DNA of 64,000 bases from UBA4408 sp002389785. Lineage in GTDB: Bacteria; Bacteroidota; Bacteroidia; UBA4408. Under the pieces are notes generated by a model. That model was given only the letters and a program-made list of their open reading frames with translations, was not told where the DNA came from and did no database searches. Shown in pieces: positions 34,737 to 43,200 of the stretch. The stretch lies in assembly GCA_035438985.1 (NCBI GenBank), contig DAORJK010000008.1, forward strand, positions 62,001 to 126,000. Reading direction: 5' to 3'. Position 1 is the stretch's first letter. The number at the start of each line of letters is the position of its first letter. A program made the position numbers and the translations under genes.

Positions 34737-35948
34737 TTAAATCAGTGCTGCGTTAGCATCATCCAACACCCTGTTTACGAATGATTTCAAATAAATTTGG
34801 GTGGTTTTTTCAGAGTCATGTCCCATGCTTTCACTTATTATGGCCGTTGATACTCCATTTTCCTTCTGAATACTAGCCCAAGAATGCCTTGCAACGTAAT
34901 GCGTGATATTATGAGTAGCGTCAATTTTTAGTTCGGTAGCAATTGATTTTAAATCTTTATTCACACGCTTATTCACTTTTTGCAAGCGATCTTTAATACT
35001 TGTTGGAGTTGTATGAATTTTATCGTTTAAAATGGGAAAAATGTGATCTTCCGCTTTCTTATCTGATGAGTTATAAAAATCCAATATTTCCTGTCACCTG
35101 GGCTGAATTTTTATATCATAGGTTTTTCCGGTTTTTGACCTAGTATATACAATCCGGTTGGAAACAATATTTGAACACCTTAGATTGGCCATGTCCTTAA
35201 AGTTCATGCCCACGGTATAAAAACTGAAAAGGAAGAAATTTTTAGAGTGCCATAATGAGGATCCTGCATCTGCCTTAAAACTAATTATTTTTAATATCTC
35301 CTCCTTTGTGATTGCCCGCTTCTGGGTGCTGGTATCCAATTTGGAAATTTTATATTTATCGAACGCGTAGTCTTCCTTTTTGCAATACTCTTCATTTATG
35401 GCTTTATTAATCAATGCCCTTAAAGTTCTCATATAAAGGCTTATTGAGTTTTCGCTAACCTTATTCGCCAAAAATGATTCTTCATATTTTATTAGGAAAG
35501 AATAATTTATATCCGAAAAATTAAAGTCCTTATTATTCCTAAATAACTTTAATGTGCGAAGTAAATCTCTGTAAACATTTGCGTTGCCAAACTTATGGGT
35601 TTCTTTTAACCGATCAATGATCTCTTGACAATAAATAAATACAGTCTTCTTTTTAATAGTCCCCAGAAATTTTTGCTCTACCTGCTCAAGGGAATAACTA
35701 CGACCTGATTCCTCAAAATTCAGAATTACATTCTGCACTTCATCCAGCTTTTTCCTCAGAATTTTATTGGTCCTAATAAAATTTGGATAACCTTTTACCA
35801 ATTCAAAGCCGTTCCAGTGTTTTTTGTTAGCTGAATATCCAAGCGAAATATATTTCAAAGCTCTATCTTTAATCAGCCGAATACAAAGAGGATGATTGCC
35901 ATTTGAAAGCTCCTTTGACTCGTAAAGCAGTAATTTAGCGGTTGTCAT
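34737..35948 (-). pseudogene. tyrosine recombinase (island integrase) interrupted by an in-frame TGA
   Basis: A 403-codon frame begins just inside the right end of the island. Codon 285 is TGA (35094-35096); both halves are in the same frame and align with a normal-length Bacteroidota integrase. The first part has the arm-binding and core-binding regions (LLYESKELSNGNHPLCIRL, LDEVQNVILNFEESG) and the start of the catalytic domain with the Lys-bearing YTRSKTGKTYDIK. The second part has HYVARHSWAS (box with Arg), SMGHDSEKTTQIYL (His and the nucleophile Tyr). The first catalytic Arg expected in the TVGMNFKDMANL stretch is not evident, as in some Bacteroidota recombinases such as IntDOT. TGA is an ordinary stop elsewhere in the window, so the protein should be truncated before its catalytic Tyr. 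Confidence 0.85.
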
Positions 35949-35957
35949 ACATTTTCT

Positions 35958-35978
35958 GGTTTAAACATAGTTTAAACA
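35958..35978. repeat. right-end recombinase arm sites (GTTTAAACA x2)
   Basis: GGTTTAAACA and AGTTTAAACA start 11 bp apart, immediately upstream of the recombinase start codon. They match the pair at 7838-7858 in sequence and spacing. Because they also overlap the recombinase promoter region, they could give autoregulation. Confidence 0.6.
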
Positions 35979-36098
35979 AATGTACAAAATATGGCATAAA
36001 ATGATAAAATTTAACATTTCATCAGCCGAAGGAATAGTACGTAAGTAATTGATAAACAATATATATAATTACAAAACACAAAATCACAAAAATGATAT

Positions 36099-36147
36099 AA
36101 CTGCCTTCTAAGCAGTAGGTCGCGCGTTCGAATCGCGCCGGAATCAC
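36099..36147 (+). repeat. right attachment site (att direct repeat, copy 2; host tRNA-Arg 3' end)
   Basis: It duplicates the tRNA-Arg sequence from anticodon stem to acceptor: 43 nt identical, then A in place of G, then five matching bases. The upstream half of the tRNA is absent, so it is not a gene. The A restores a Watson-Crick pair with T4 of the tRNA, as expected of the original host sequence. Confidence 0.9.
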
Positions 36148-36157
36148 TTCTGATACC

Positions 36158-36187
36158 AAGCCTTTCAGTTTTTGAAAGGCTTTTTTA
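36158..36187 (+). terminator. original host tRNA-Arg terminator
   Basis: A perfect 10-bp stem AAGCCTTTCA / TGAAAGGCTT with loop GTTTT is followed by a T run. It is now separated from its tRNA by the island. Confidence 0.85.
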
Positions 36188-36263
36188 TTTAATGTATGTA
36201 AATCTATCTCTCGCAACTCTAAAGTCTATCGAGAGAGGTAAACTAAAATAACCAGCCTCAAAA

Positions 36264-37037
36264 TCAATTCACCAGCACCTTATTTATTATTAAGCCAATT
36301 CCGGCCATCATTAGCAAAAACAATAAGGCGTAAGCAATTAACAGACTTAAATAAATTAATCCGATGCGTTTCAATTTGCTGTATTCGGTAAAAATTTGGA
36401 AATAGGCCCACATAAATAGCAGTAAACTTACAATATCAATACCCTTGTTAAGTAGCGATAATTCTTTGGTGTGATTGTATAAAACAATTATAGGAAACGC
36501 AACTAATCGAAGCACCAAACGCTGCGCAATAATAAATGCATTTAAAATTAAATGCTCAAAAAAACTATAATTCTTCTTCCTGAAACAAATCCATGAACCC
36601 AGTGCAAAAATGGGTATTTGAATCAAGGAAATGATTGAATAATGTTGCGAAATCCAATTGCTTGCTGAAGATACCGTGTTTTTAAATTCCCCCATTTTTT
36701 CACCGTCGCCGGTAATTTGAATATTCTCGGCCAAGGTGTTGATGTGAAAATAATAATTTAAAAAACCGTAAAATCCGGCTAACAGCAGCACCAGCGAAAG
36801 GGGTTTAAAATGCTTCACCCGCTTACCCGAAATAAATTCAACTATGCTTTTTCCCGGTCTGCTGAATAACTCTTTTATGGTGAATAAAATTCCTTTATCT
36901 AAATGCAATAATCCATGTTGTATATCGTGCCAAATATAACTCAAGCTTAACCTGTCGGTCGAAGCCGATTGCCCGCAGTTACTGCAATAATTGCCTTTTA
37001 GTGCTTGAGCGCAATTTAAACAAGTTGTGTTTTTCAT
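36264..37037 (-). CDS. DUF3667 family membrane protein
   Basis: 257 aa. The N-terminus is a zinc ribbon (CLNCAQALKGNYCSNCGQ, four Cys). The DUF3667 hallmark follows: YIWHDIQHGLLHLDKGILFT, LFSRPGKSIVEFI and SGKRVKHFKPLS. Four or five membrane helices complete the protein. The family is common in Bacteroidota and has no established function. It is the first gene on the host side of the island and is transcribed towards it. Confidence 0.85.
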   Translation of the reverse strand: MKNTTCLNCAQALKGNYCSNCGQSASTDRLSLSYIWHDIQHGLLHLDKGILFTIKELFSRPGKSIVEFISGKRVKHFKPLSLVLLLAGFYGFLNYYFHINTLAENIQITGDGEKMGEFKNTVSSASNWISQHYSIISLIQIPIFALGSWICFRKKNYSFFEHLILNAFIIAQRLVLRLVAFPIIVLYNHTKELSLLNKGIDIVSLLLFMWAYFQIFTEYSKLKRIGLIYLSLLIAYALLFLLMMAGIGLIINKVLVN

Positions 37038-37076
37038 GAGATGTTTTTACTAAAAATAATAAGAATACTTCCTGTT

Positions 37077-37583
37077 TTATTCAGCGACTTCGGTTGGTGC
37101 ATACATTTTTAAACCACGTTGCAAGCGATTAATAGCCTTTGCCATACGGTTAATTTTTGTCTCTTCTTTTTTGGCCGAATAAATCCATTGTATGTAATAC
37201 TTTTTTTCGCTTTCACTTAATTTCTCAAAAAATTCAAATGCCATGGGTTCATCGCGTAAACACAGCAACAATTCTTCCGGTACATCCAACGGTTCCTTAT
37301 CTTCGTACAAAATAACATGCACTGTGTCGCCGGCTTGTTTTTTTATTTTTTTTCGAATTTCGGCGCGTACCGGCAAAAATAAATTTCCATTTCCCATAGG
37401 CATCAAATGGTATTTGCTAATTACAAATCCATCAATCGTACCTCTTACTTTTACCCAACCAAAATGAGCTCGCTTATCACTCGGTATTTCAGGTATTTGT
37501 GCATAGGTCCATCCGCCCTTTCCGGGATATTTTTCGAGTAAGTACTTTTTGTCAACCAAGGCTTTCATCGTAGTAAAAAACAA
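37077..37583 (-). CDS. DUF1905/YdeI-OmpD-associated family protein
   Basis: 168 aa. The first half matches DUF1905: GKGGWTYAQIPEIP, WVKVRGTIDGFVISKYHLMP and GNGNLFLPVRAEIRKKIKK with GDTVHVILY. The second half is a YdeI-type helical bundle: LSESEKKYYIQWIYSAKKEE and INRMAKAINRLQRGLKMY. These soluble proteins have been linked to stress tolerance, but the reaction is unknown. It lies 39 bp before the DUF3667 gene on the same strand, so the two may be co-transcribed. A TTG or ATG two codons apart could serve as the start; the ATG at residue 6 (MKALVDKKYLLEKYPGKGG) is also plausible. Confidence 0.8.
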   Translation of the reverse strand: MFFTTMKALVDKKYLLEKYPGKGGWTYAQIPEIPSDKRAHFGWVKVRGTIDGFVISKYHLMPMGNGNLFLPVRAEIRKKIKKQAGDTVHVILYEDKEPLDVPEELLLCLRDEPMAFEFFEKLSESEKKYYIQWIYSAKKEETKINRMAKAINRLQRGLKMYAPTEVAE

Positions 37584-37806
37584 GTATAATTTTCAAATTG
37601 GCTTGTATCGTTTGTTTACAAAACACACCCTAATCCTGAACAATAACTGAAGCTTAGTAGCAAATTTATAAAACTTCGCAATGTGTAAAAATTTTTAGGC
37701 AGCATTCGCAAATTGCTAGCGGAAGGTAAATGCATCAAGCTATATTTGGGGCATTTGTGTTATATTCGCCCAATCGTTTTGAAGCGGTTAAACAATTATT
37801 TTAGCT

Positions 37807-39696
37807 ATGTGCGGAATTACCGGAGTATATAATTTAAATGGAGAGGCTTTTTCCTTGCATCATTTAAAGTTGATGGCCGAGGCTATTGCCCATCGAGGAC
37901 CTGATGGGGAAGGGTATTTTGTAGAGGAAAATATTGCTTTGGCGCACAAACGTTTGTCCATACTCGATACCTCTGCTAGAGGTGCACAACCCATGAGCAG
38001 TAAGGATGGTAACTGGGTAATTACCTTTAATGGATGTGTTTACAATTTCATGGAGCTCAAACAAGAGCTCATGCGCAAAGGGCACGAATTTGTTTCTACC
38101 ACCGATACCGAAGTTATAAGTGAAGGATTGGCAGCCTATGGTCCCGGTTTTTTTGAACGACTCAATGGAATGTTTGCCATCGCCGCTTGGAATCGTAAAG
38201 AAAAATGCCTGTATCTTAGTCGCGATCGCTTTGGTGTAAAGCCTTTGTATTATTGGTTTTCGGGAAAAACCCTAGTGTTTGCTTCCGAAATTAAAGCCAT
38301 TACCAAACATCCCGATTATAAAATGGAGCTCAATAAGCAGGCGCTTAACGAGTATTTTACCTTTCAAAATTTATTTTCGTACCGTACGCTTTTTCAAAAT
38401 ATTACCATGCTTCCGCCTGCCAATACGGTTCGTATTGACGCGCTTTCAAAAGAGGTATTGCACCGTTCGTGGTGGGATTATGATTTCACCCAAGCGGATG
38501 AAAACATGACTTTTGAAGAGGCAAAGGATGAAACCGAACGATTGTTTAAACAAGCCGTTACCCGACAAATGATAGCCGATGTACCGGTTGGTTCTTACCT
38601 TTCGGGAGGAATGGATTCGGGCTCAATAACCGCAATTGCCAGTAAACAAGTGCAACGTCTCACCACTTTTACCTGTGGTTTTGATATGAGCAGTGTTACC
38701 GGTGTTGAAGCCAATTACGATGAACGCAGAGATGCCGAATTAATGGCCAATTATTTTAAAACCGAACATTACGAACAAGTAATAAATGCGGGTGATTTAA
38801 GTTGGAGTTTGCCACGTGTGGTATATCATTTGGAAGATTTACGTGTAGGAATGAGTTATCCCAATTACTACATCAGCCGATTGGCCAGTAAATTTGTTAA
38901 AGTATGCTTGCAGGGAACCGGAGGTGACGAATTGTATGGTGGCTATCCTTGGCGCTACTACCGTATTTTTAAATCGCTCAACCAGAAAGATTTTTTTAAT
39001 CAGTATTACGATTTTTGGCAACGCTTGGTGCCGGATGGAGATCGAGAACAATTGTTTACTCCAACGGTTCGCAAGGAAGTTGATTTTAATGAACCGCGTG
39101 AGGTATTTGAACGGGTGTTTACTTTTAACTCAAAGTTAAAATACGATACTCCTGAACAGCAAATTCAAAACTCCTTGTATTTTGAAATAAAAACTTTTTT
39201 ACCCGGATTATTATTGGTGGGCGATAAGCTAAGTATGGCCAATGGTTTAGAAGAACGATTTCCATTTTTGGATAATGACCTGGTAAATTTTGCACAAAAA
39301 ATTCCGGTACGTCACAAGTTGGGGAATTTGGAAACGCAAAAACGCATTGATGAAAATGAATTCCGCGACAAGCGAAAAGTGTATCAAGAATTCGACGATG
39401 GTAAAAATGTGTTGCGTAAAGCCATGTTGAATTTTATGCCCGAAAAAATTATAAATCGCAAAAAGCAAGGTTTCTCAGCTCCTGACGAAAGCTGGTACCG
39501 TGGCGAGAATGCCGATTTCGTAAAAGAACTTTTGCTCAATAAAAAAACCGTTTCATCCGAATTTATTGATCAAGCCTACATCCAGAAAATTGTAAACGAA
39601 CATGTCAACGATAAGATTAATCACCGTTTGCTGATATGGAGTTTTTTAAATTTTGAGATGTGGTGTCGTTTGTTTTTAAACAATGAAAAATTTTAA
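37807..39696 (+). CDS. asnB: asparagine synthase (glutamine-hydrolysing)
   Basis: 629 aa. Uses glutamine and ATP to amidate aspartate; versions in glycan clusters may amidate sugar acids instead. The mature N-terminus MCGITGVYNL places the catalytic Cys at position 2 of a class II glutaminase domain (AHRGPDGEGYF, RLSILD). The synthetase half starts near residue 240 with the ATP pyrophosphatase loop SYLSGGMDSGSITAI, and GTGGDELYGGYPWRYY follows. TATATTCG about 40 bp upstream may be the promoter -7 element. It is first of a rightward series (acyltransferase, WbpG-like, SGNH, HisH), so a role in surface sugar modification is likely rather than general asparagine supply. Confidence 0.88.
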   Translation: MCGITGVYNLNGEAFSLHHLKLMAEAIAHRGPDGEGYFVEENIALAHKRLSILDTSARGAQPMSSKDGNWVITFNGCVYNFMELKQELMRKGHEFVSTTDTEVISEGLAAYGPGFFERLNGMFAIAAWNRKEKCLYLSRDRFGVKPLYYWFSGKTLVFASEIKAITKHPDYKMELNKQALNEYFTFQNLFSYRTLFQNITMLPPANTVRIDALSKEVLHRSWWDYDFTQADENMTFEEAKDETERLFKQAVTRQMIADVPVGSYLSGGMDSGSITAIASKQVQRLTTFTCGFDMSSVTGVEANYDERRDAELMANYFKTEHYEQVINAGDLSWSLPRVVYHLEDLRVGMSYPNYYISRLASKFVKVCLQGTGGDELYGGYPWRYYRIFKSLNQKDFFNQYYDFWQRLVPDGDREQLFTPTVRKEVDFNEPREVFERVFTFNSKLKYDTPEQQIQNSLYFEIKTFLPGLLLVGDKLSMANGLEERFPFLDNDLVNFAQKIPVRHKLGNLETQKRIDENEFRDKRKVYQEFDDGKNVLRKAMLNFMPEKIINRKKQGFSAPDESWYRGENADFVKELLLNKKTVSSEFIDQAYIQKIVNEHVNDKINHRLLIWSFLNFEMWCRLFLNNEKF

Positions 39697-39712
39697 TTGA
39701 AGTATTACTGCC

Positions 39713-40234
39713 ATGTATCAATTATTTACCAAACGCTTATCGCTCTTATTGAGGCGGCTTTATCGAATAAAGCGAAGCACCATGATGCGCCTCCACAATC
39801 GGGTATTGCCCAGTAATGAACTGCTAAACGACCGTTGGGAAAAAGCCAAATACCTAGGATTTGGTGAAGGTTCAAGCATTTACGATTCAGCTACTGTATT
39901 CGGAAAAGTAAAGGTTGGAAAAGACACCTGGATTGGTCCTTTTACCATCCTTGATGGAAGCGGAGGATTAAGCATTGGAGATACTTGTTCCATTTCAACC
40001 GGAGTGCAAATATATTCCCACGATTCAGTAAAGTGGGCTGTTTCGGGAGGAAAGGAAAAATACGTGTACGATGCCACTTCCATTGGCAACCGTTGTTACA
40101 TTGGCCCCAATGTGATTATCGCTAAAGGCTGTACACTGGGCGATGGATGCATTGTTGGTGCAAATAGTTTTGTGAATAAATCATTTCCGGCCGGAAGCAA
40201 GATTGCTGGAAACCCGGCTAGAATACTAGAATAA
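39713..40234 (+). CDS. hexapeptide-repeat acyltransferase
   Basis: 173 aa with a left-handed beta-helix. Imperfect hexapeptide repeats run through KVGKDTWIGPFTILDGSGG, LSIGDTCSISTGVQIYSHD and GNRCYIGPNVIIAKGCTLGD, ending SKIAGNPARIL. The active-site His is probably the one in YSHDSVKW. Such enzymes O- or N-acetylate sugars of surface glycans using acetyl-CoA. It is 16 bp after asnB and 2 bp before the WbpG-like gene; N-acetylation would create the substrate of the amidotransferase that follows. An internal ATG at residue 24 is an alternative start. Confidence 0.82.
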   Translation: MYQLFTKRLSLLLRRLYRIKRSTMMRLHNRVLPSNELLNDRWEKAKYLGFGEGSSIYDSATVFGKVKVGKDTWIGPFTILDGSGGLSIGDTCSISTGVQIYSHDSVKWAVSGGKEKYVYDATSIGNRCYIGPNVIIAKGCTLGDGCIVGANSFVNKSFPAGSKIAGNPARILE

Positions 40235-40236
40235 GC

Positions 40237-41409
40237 ATGATACAAAATCAGGATATTACCAAAGCAAGCGTTAAAATTTGCAGCCGTTGCATTTACGACG
40301 AACGTGTTGCCAGCATTAGTTTTGATGAAAAGGGAGTATGCAATTATTGCAAGCAAGTTGACGATTTAAAACAACAATACGGAACCGGTGAGCAAGCAGG
40401 AGAAGCAAAATTGCAGGAAATTATTGCTGAAATAAAAAGAAAAGGCAAAGGCAAAACTTACGATTGTGTAGTAGGAGTGAGTGGAGGTACCGATTCATCG
40501 TACATGCTGCATTTGGCGATTCAATGGGGTTTACGACCGCTTGCTGTGCATTACGACAATACCTGGAACTCAGCCATTGCAACCGAAAATATTCGTAAAG
40601 TATTGGGCAAACTAAAAGTTGATTTGTATACCCACGTGGTGGATAATAAAGAAGCCGATGATATTTTTCGCGCCTTTTTTTACGCCAGTGTAGCCGAGAT
40701 TGAAGCAGCAACTGATTTGGCTTTGGCCGAAACCATGTATCGAGCAGCAGCGAAGCACAAAATTGGCTATGTACTCGAAGGGCATTCGTTTATTACAGAA
40801 GGAATTTCTCCGGTTGGACGAAATTATTTTGATGGAAAATACATACAATCCATTCATAAGCGTTTTGGTAAACGTCCCATGAAAACCTATCCTTTGATGA
40901 CTTTTTGGAGGTTTATGTACTCGATACTTTTTTTGCGGATTAAAAAAATTCGACCTTATTGGTACATGGCTTACAACAAAGAAGATGCGCGTGCCTTTTT
41001 AGAAAAGGAATTTGGTTGGCAATATTATGGAGGTCATCATTTGGAAAATCGTATGACTGCTTTTTTCCACAGTTATTACATGCCGCAAAAGTTTACTACC
41101 GATTTTCGAAACAACACCCTTTCGGCTTTGGTGCGAAACGGCGTAATGACGCGTGAAGCGGCATGGGCAGAGTACAATACCGAACCTCATTTGGAAGCCG
41201 AATTATTGTCGTATTTTAAAAAGCGTCTCGAGTTGAGCGATGATGAATTTAACAGAGTAATGGCATTGCCTCCTAAATCGTGGTATGAGTTTCCTACCTA
41301 CAAAAAACGTTTTGAAATGCTTCGTCCCTTGTTTGCAGTGTTGGCAAAAGCCAATCTAGTGCCCATGAGTTTTTATTTGAAATATTGTTTTCCCGTAAAG
41401 CAAAATTAA
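40237..41409 (+). CDS. N-acetyl sugar amidotransferase (WbpG/PseA type)
   Basis: 390 aa. It would convert an N-acetyl group on a UDP-sugar into an acetamidino group using ammonia from the HisH/HisF pair. The N-terminus has zinc-type cysteines (CSRCIYDERV, CNYCKQVD). The PP-loop ATPase motif GVSGGTDSSYML lies at about residue 78, and LRPLAVHYDNTWNS and EGHSFITEG follow as in the family. It starts 2 bp after the acyltransferase. hisH and hisF copies downstream in the same cluster support this function over other PP-loop enzymes. Confidence 0.88.
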   Translation: MIQNQDITKASVKICSRCIYDERVASISFDEKGVCNYCKQVDDLKQQYGTGEQAGEAKLQEIIAEIKRKGKGKTYDCVVGVSGGTDSSYMLHLAIQWGLRPLAVHYDNTWNSAIATENIRKVLGKLKVDLYTHVVDNKEADDIFRAFFYASVAEIEAATDLALAETMYRAAAKHKIGYVLEGHSFITEGISPVGRNYFDGKYIQSIHKRFGKRPMKTYPLMTFWRFMYSILFLRIKKIRPYWYMAYNKEDARAFLEKEFGWQYYGGHHLENRMTAFFHSYYMPQKFTTDFRNNTLSALVRNGVMTREAAWAEYNTEPHLEAELLSYFKKRLELSDDEFNRVMALPPKSWYEFPTYKKRFEMLRPLFAVLAKANLVPMSFYLKYCFPVKQN

Positions 41410-41442
41410 TTGTAACAGAAACACACAAGCATTTCATACTAT

Positions 41443-42459
41443 TTGCAAATGAAAAAAGCATTCAAACTAACTGCTTCCATTTGTATTAGTTTGCTCATCG
41501 CTTTGTTCTTACTCGAAATTTCTTACCGATATTATTGGATTGATTTTTATCGTGCCGAATTTAACCTGTTGAATTCAACCTTTAAAAAGGATACCAAAAA
41601 AACTATTCTCATTTTTGGCGATTCATTCAGTGCTTCGCCTGATTCCTATGTTAAAAACTTGCGCGATTCATTTCCACAAATTGAATTTGTAAATGCAGCT
41701 GTCTCAGGAACCGGAATTCAAGAAGTTTCTGTAATGCTTGATTATAGGGTAAATCAAGTGAATCCTTCCTTAGTGGTGTACCAAGTATATGTTGGGAATG
41801 ATTTAACGGATATTGAAAAGCCGGTTAATTTTAAAACAGTATCCTTTACCAAATCGGTCTATTGGAAACTGTGCAACTATTTGTATAGCTTGCGTTATCT
41901 CAATTACAAAGCAGGACAATTAAGCTTTTTACTTGGAATAAACAAAGAGCAAGAAAAAGCAAGTTCTGTTGATGTGTTTTCCGCGCTGCAGTTTTCGCCT
42001 CGTGAAAAGCTCTATTTGCAAGCCGATTCAACCTTACCTGCTTCAATTATTTATTTGAATGAAAAATACAAACATGCACAGGACAAGTACATTCACGAAT
42101 TGCGGTATCTGAATGGATATTTAAAGGCAAAAAAAATTCCTTTGTTGCTAGTAATTGTTCCACATTGTGCGCAGGTTAATGATCATTACGCAAATCATTT
42201 TAAAGAAATGGGAGCAGTAATCAATGAGCAACTTTATATGGGTACTAGCGATTATCCTTTTTATACTTTACTGAAAAAGCAATTACATTCTAATTCAATG
42301 GCAATAACCGCGAATCCATTAGAAAAATTTAGAATGCGCGATACTGCTTCTTATCGTTTGTATTTTGAAAATGATATACACTTAACCGCCAATGGGCAAA
42401 GCGAATTGGCGAAGTATTTAGTACCCTTGATTAAGGCGCCTTTGAATTGGGCACACTAA
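41443..42459 (+). CDS. membrane-anchored SGNH/GDSL-family hydrolase
   Basis: 338 aa. One N-terminal membrane helix (LTASICISLLIALFLLEISY) would leave the enzyme in the periplasm. IFGDSFSASPDSYV holds the nucleophile Ser of the GDS block, SGTGIQEVSVML is block II, QVYVGNDLTDIE has the block III GND, and DIHLTANGQSELAKYL holds the block V D-x-x-H. Related proteins in glycan clusters act as esterases or O-acetyl transferases/deacetylases. The start is near residue 3 in practice (MKKAFKLTAS), since the first codons are only MQ. It lies between the amidotransferase and hisH genes. The substrate is not predictable. Confidence 0.8.
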   Translation: MQMKKAFKLTASICISLLIALFLLEISYRYYWIDFYRAEFNLLNSTFKKDTKKTILIFGDSFSASPDSYVKNLRDSFPQIEFVNAAVSGTGIQEVSVMLDYRVNQVNPSLVVYQVYVGNDLTDIEKPVNFKTVSFTKSVYWKLCNYLYSLRYLNYKAGQLSFLLGINKEQEKASSVDVFSALQFSPREKLYLQADSTLPASIIYLNEKYKHAQDKYIHELRYLNGYLKAKKIPLLLVIVPHCAQVNDHYANHFKEMGAVINEQLYMGTSDYPFYTLLKKQLHSNSMAITANPLEKFRMRDTASYRLYFENDIHLTANGQSELAKYLVPLIKAPLNWAH

Positions 42460-42534
42460 AACACGAATGATTTCCACGAATGCAAACAAAAATTAACTTT
42501 GTTGCCCGATTATTTTGCATTAAAAGCAGTTGAT

Positions 42535-43146
42535 ATGATAACCATTGTGAATTATGGAATGGGCAATTTGGGCTCCGTACAAAATATGTTTAAACGTATT
42601 GGAGTTGAAAGTTGCATCAGTTCAGACATTGCTGAAATTGAAAAGGCAAGTAAACTTTTATTACCCGGCGTAGGTTCCTTTGATGCTGCCATGAATCGCA
42701 TTAATGAAGGAGGATTTAGGGCAGTGTTGGATAAAAAAGCATTGGTTGAAAAAGTTCCTGTTTTAGGAATTTGTTTAGGAATGCAATTGCTGACCAATTC
42801 GAGTGAAGAAGGAAAAGAAAAGGGACTTGGTTGGATACCGGCTCAAACACTGGCATTTAAGTTTACGGAAGCACAGCAGCTTAAAATTCCACACATGGGA
42901 TGGAACATAGCTCATCCGGCATCAAAAAGTAAATTAACCGAAAATTTTATTGAGGAATCGCGCTTTTATTTTGTGCATTCCTATTATGTAAAAGTTGAAA
43001 ATGAAGCACATTCCATTCTGAAAACCAATTATGGCTTGAGTTTCGACTCGGGAATAGAGAAGGACAATATTTTTGGTGCACAATTTCATCCCGAAAAAAG
43101 CCACAAATTTGGGATGCGCTTTTTAGAAAGTTTCGCGAAAATATAG
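42535..43146 (+). CDS. hisH: imidazole glycerol phosphate synthase glutaminase subunit, glycan-cluster type
   Basis: Class I glutamine amidotransferase of about 203 aa. MITIVNYGMGNLGSVQNMFK is the family N-terminus, so the ATG used here is preferred over an upstream TTG that would add 12 unrelated residues. The catalytic Cys lies in GICLGMQLL and the His-Glu pair in AQFHPEKSHKFG. In a histidine operon it would feed ammonia to HisF. Here no other his genes are present and a WbpG-like amidotransferase is close, so it more likely supplies ammonia for acetamidino-sugar formation (HisH2 role). It is separated from the hisF copy by a gene on the opposite strand. Confidence 0.88.
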   Translation: MITIVNYGMGNLGSVQNMFKRIGVESCISSDIAEIEKASKLLLPGVGSFDAAMNRINEGGFRAVLDKKALVEKVPVLGICLGMQLLTNSSEEGKEKGLGWIPAQTLAFKFTEAQQLKIPHMGWNIAHPASKSKLTENFIEESRFYFVHSYYVKVENEAHSILKTNYGLSFDSGIEKDNIFGAQFHPEKSHKFGMRFLESFAKI

Positions 43147-43200
43147 TTAGCAAATAACTTCTCACCTCCACTTAAAAAACGTGCCTATTAGTAAAACTAA

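Larger units (their letters stand above)
7741..36147. mobile_element. 28.4 kb genomic island integrated in tRNA-Arg
   Basis: The boundaries are a 43-bp identical direct repeat (49 bp with one mismatch) at 7741 and 36099, with the intact tRNA on the left and only a tRNA 3' fragment on the right. A tyrosine recombinase gene starts about 150 bp inside the right repeat. An excisionase-like HTH gene lies inside, and both ends carry a pair of GTTTAAAC sites. The interior holds defence-like nuclease/HEPN/RES genes, small hypotheticals and two T9SS surface-protein genes. I found no relaxase, type IV secretion, capsid, tail, replication or transposase genes, so it fits an integrative island moved by its own recombinase and perhaps mobilised in trans. 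An in-frame stop in the recombinase suggests it is now fixed. Confidence 0.88.

Noticed and set aside
34737..35084. C-terminal recombinase piece as a separate small gene
   Set aside because: In the same frame as the upstream piece with only a TGA between; it is one broken gene.
34737..35948. TGA recoding (sense TGA) to explain the integrase stop
   Set aside because: TGA is used as a normal stop by several intact genes in the window.
7741..36147. Island as a prophage or a conjugative element
   Set aside because: No capsid, portal, terminase, tail, relaxase, coupling protein or type IV secretion genes were found among its frames.
36022..36216. 64-aa frame over the right att repeat
   Set aside because: It comes from the duplicated tRNA fragment and terminator, read in antisense.
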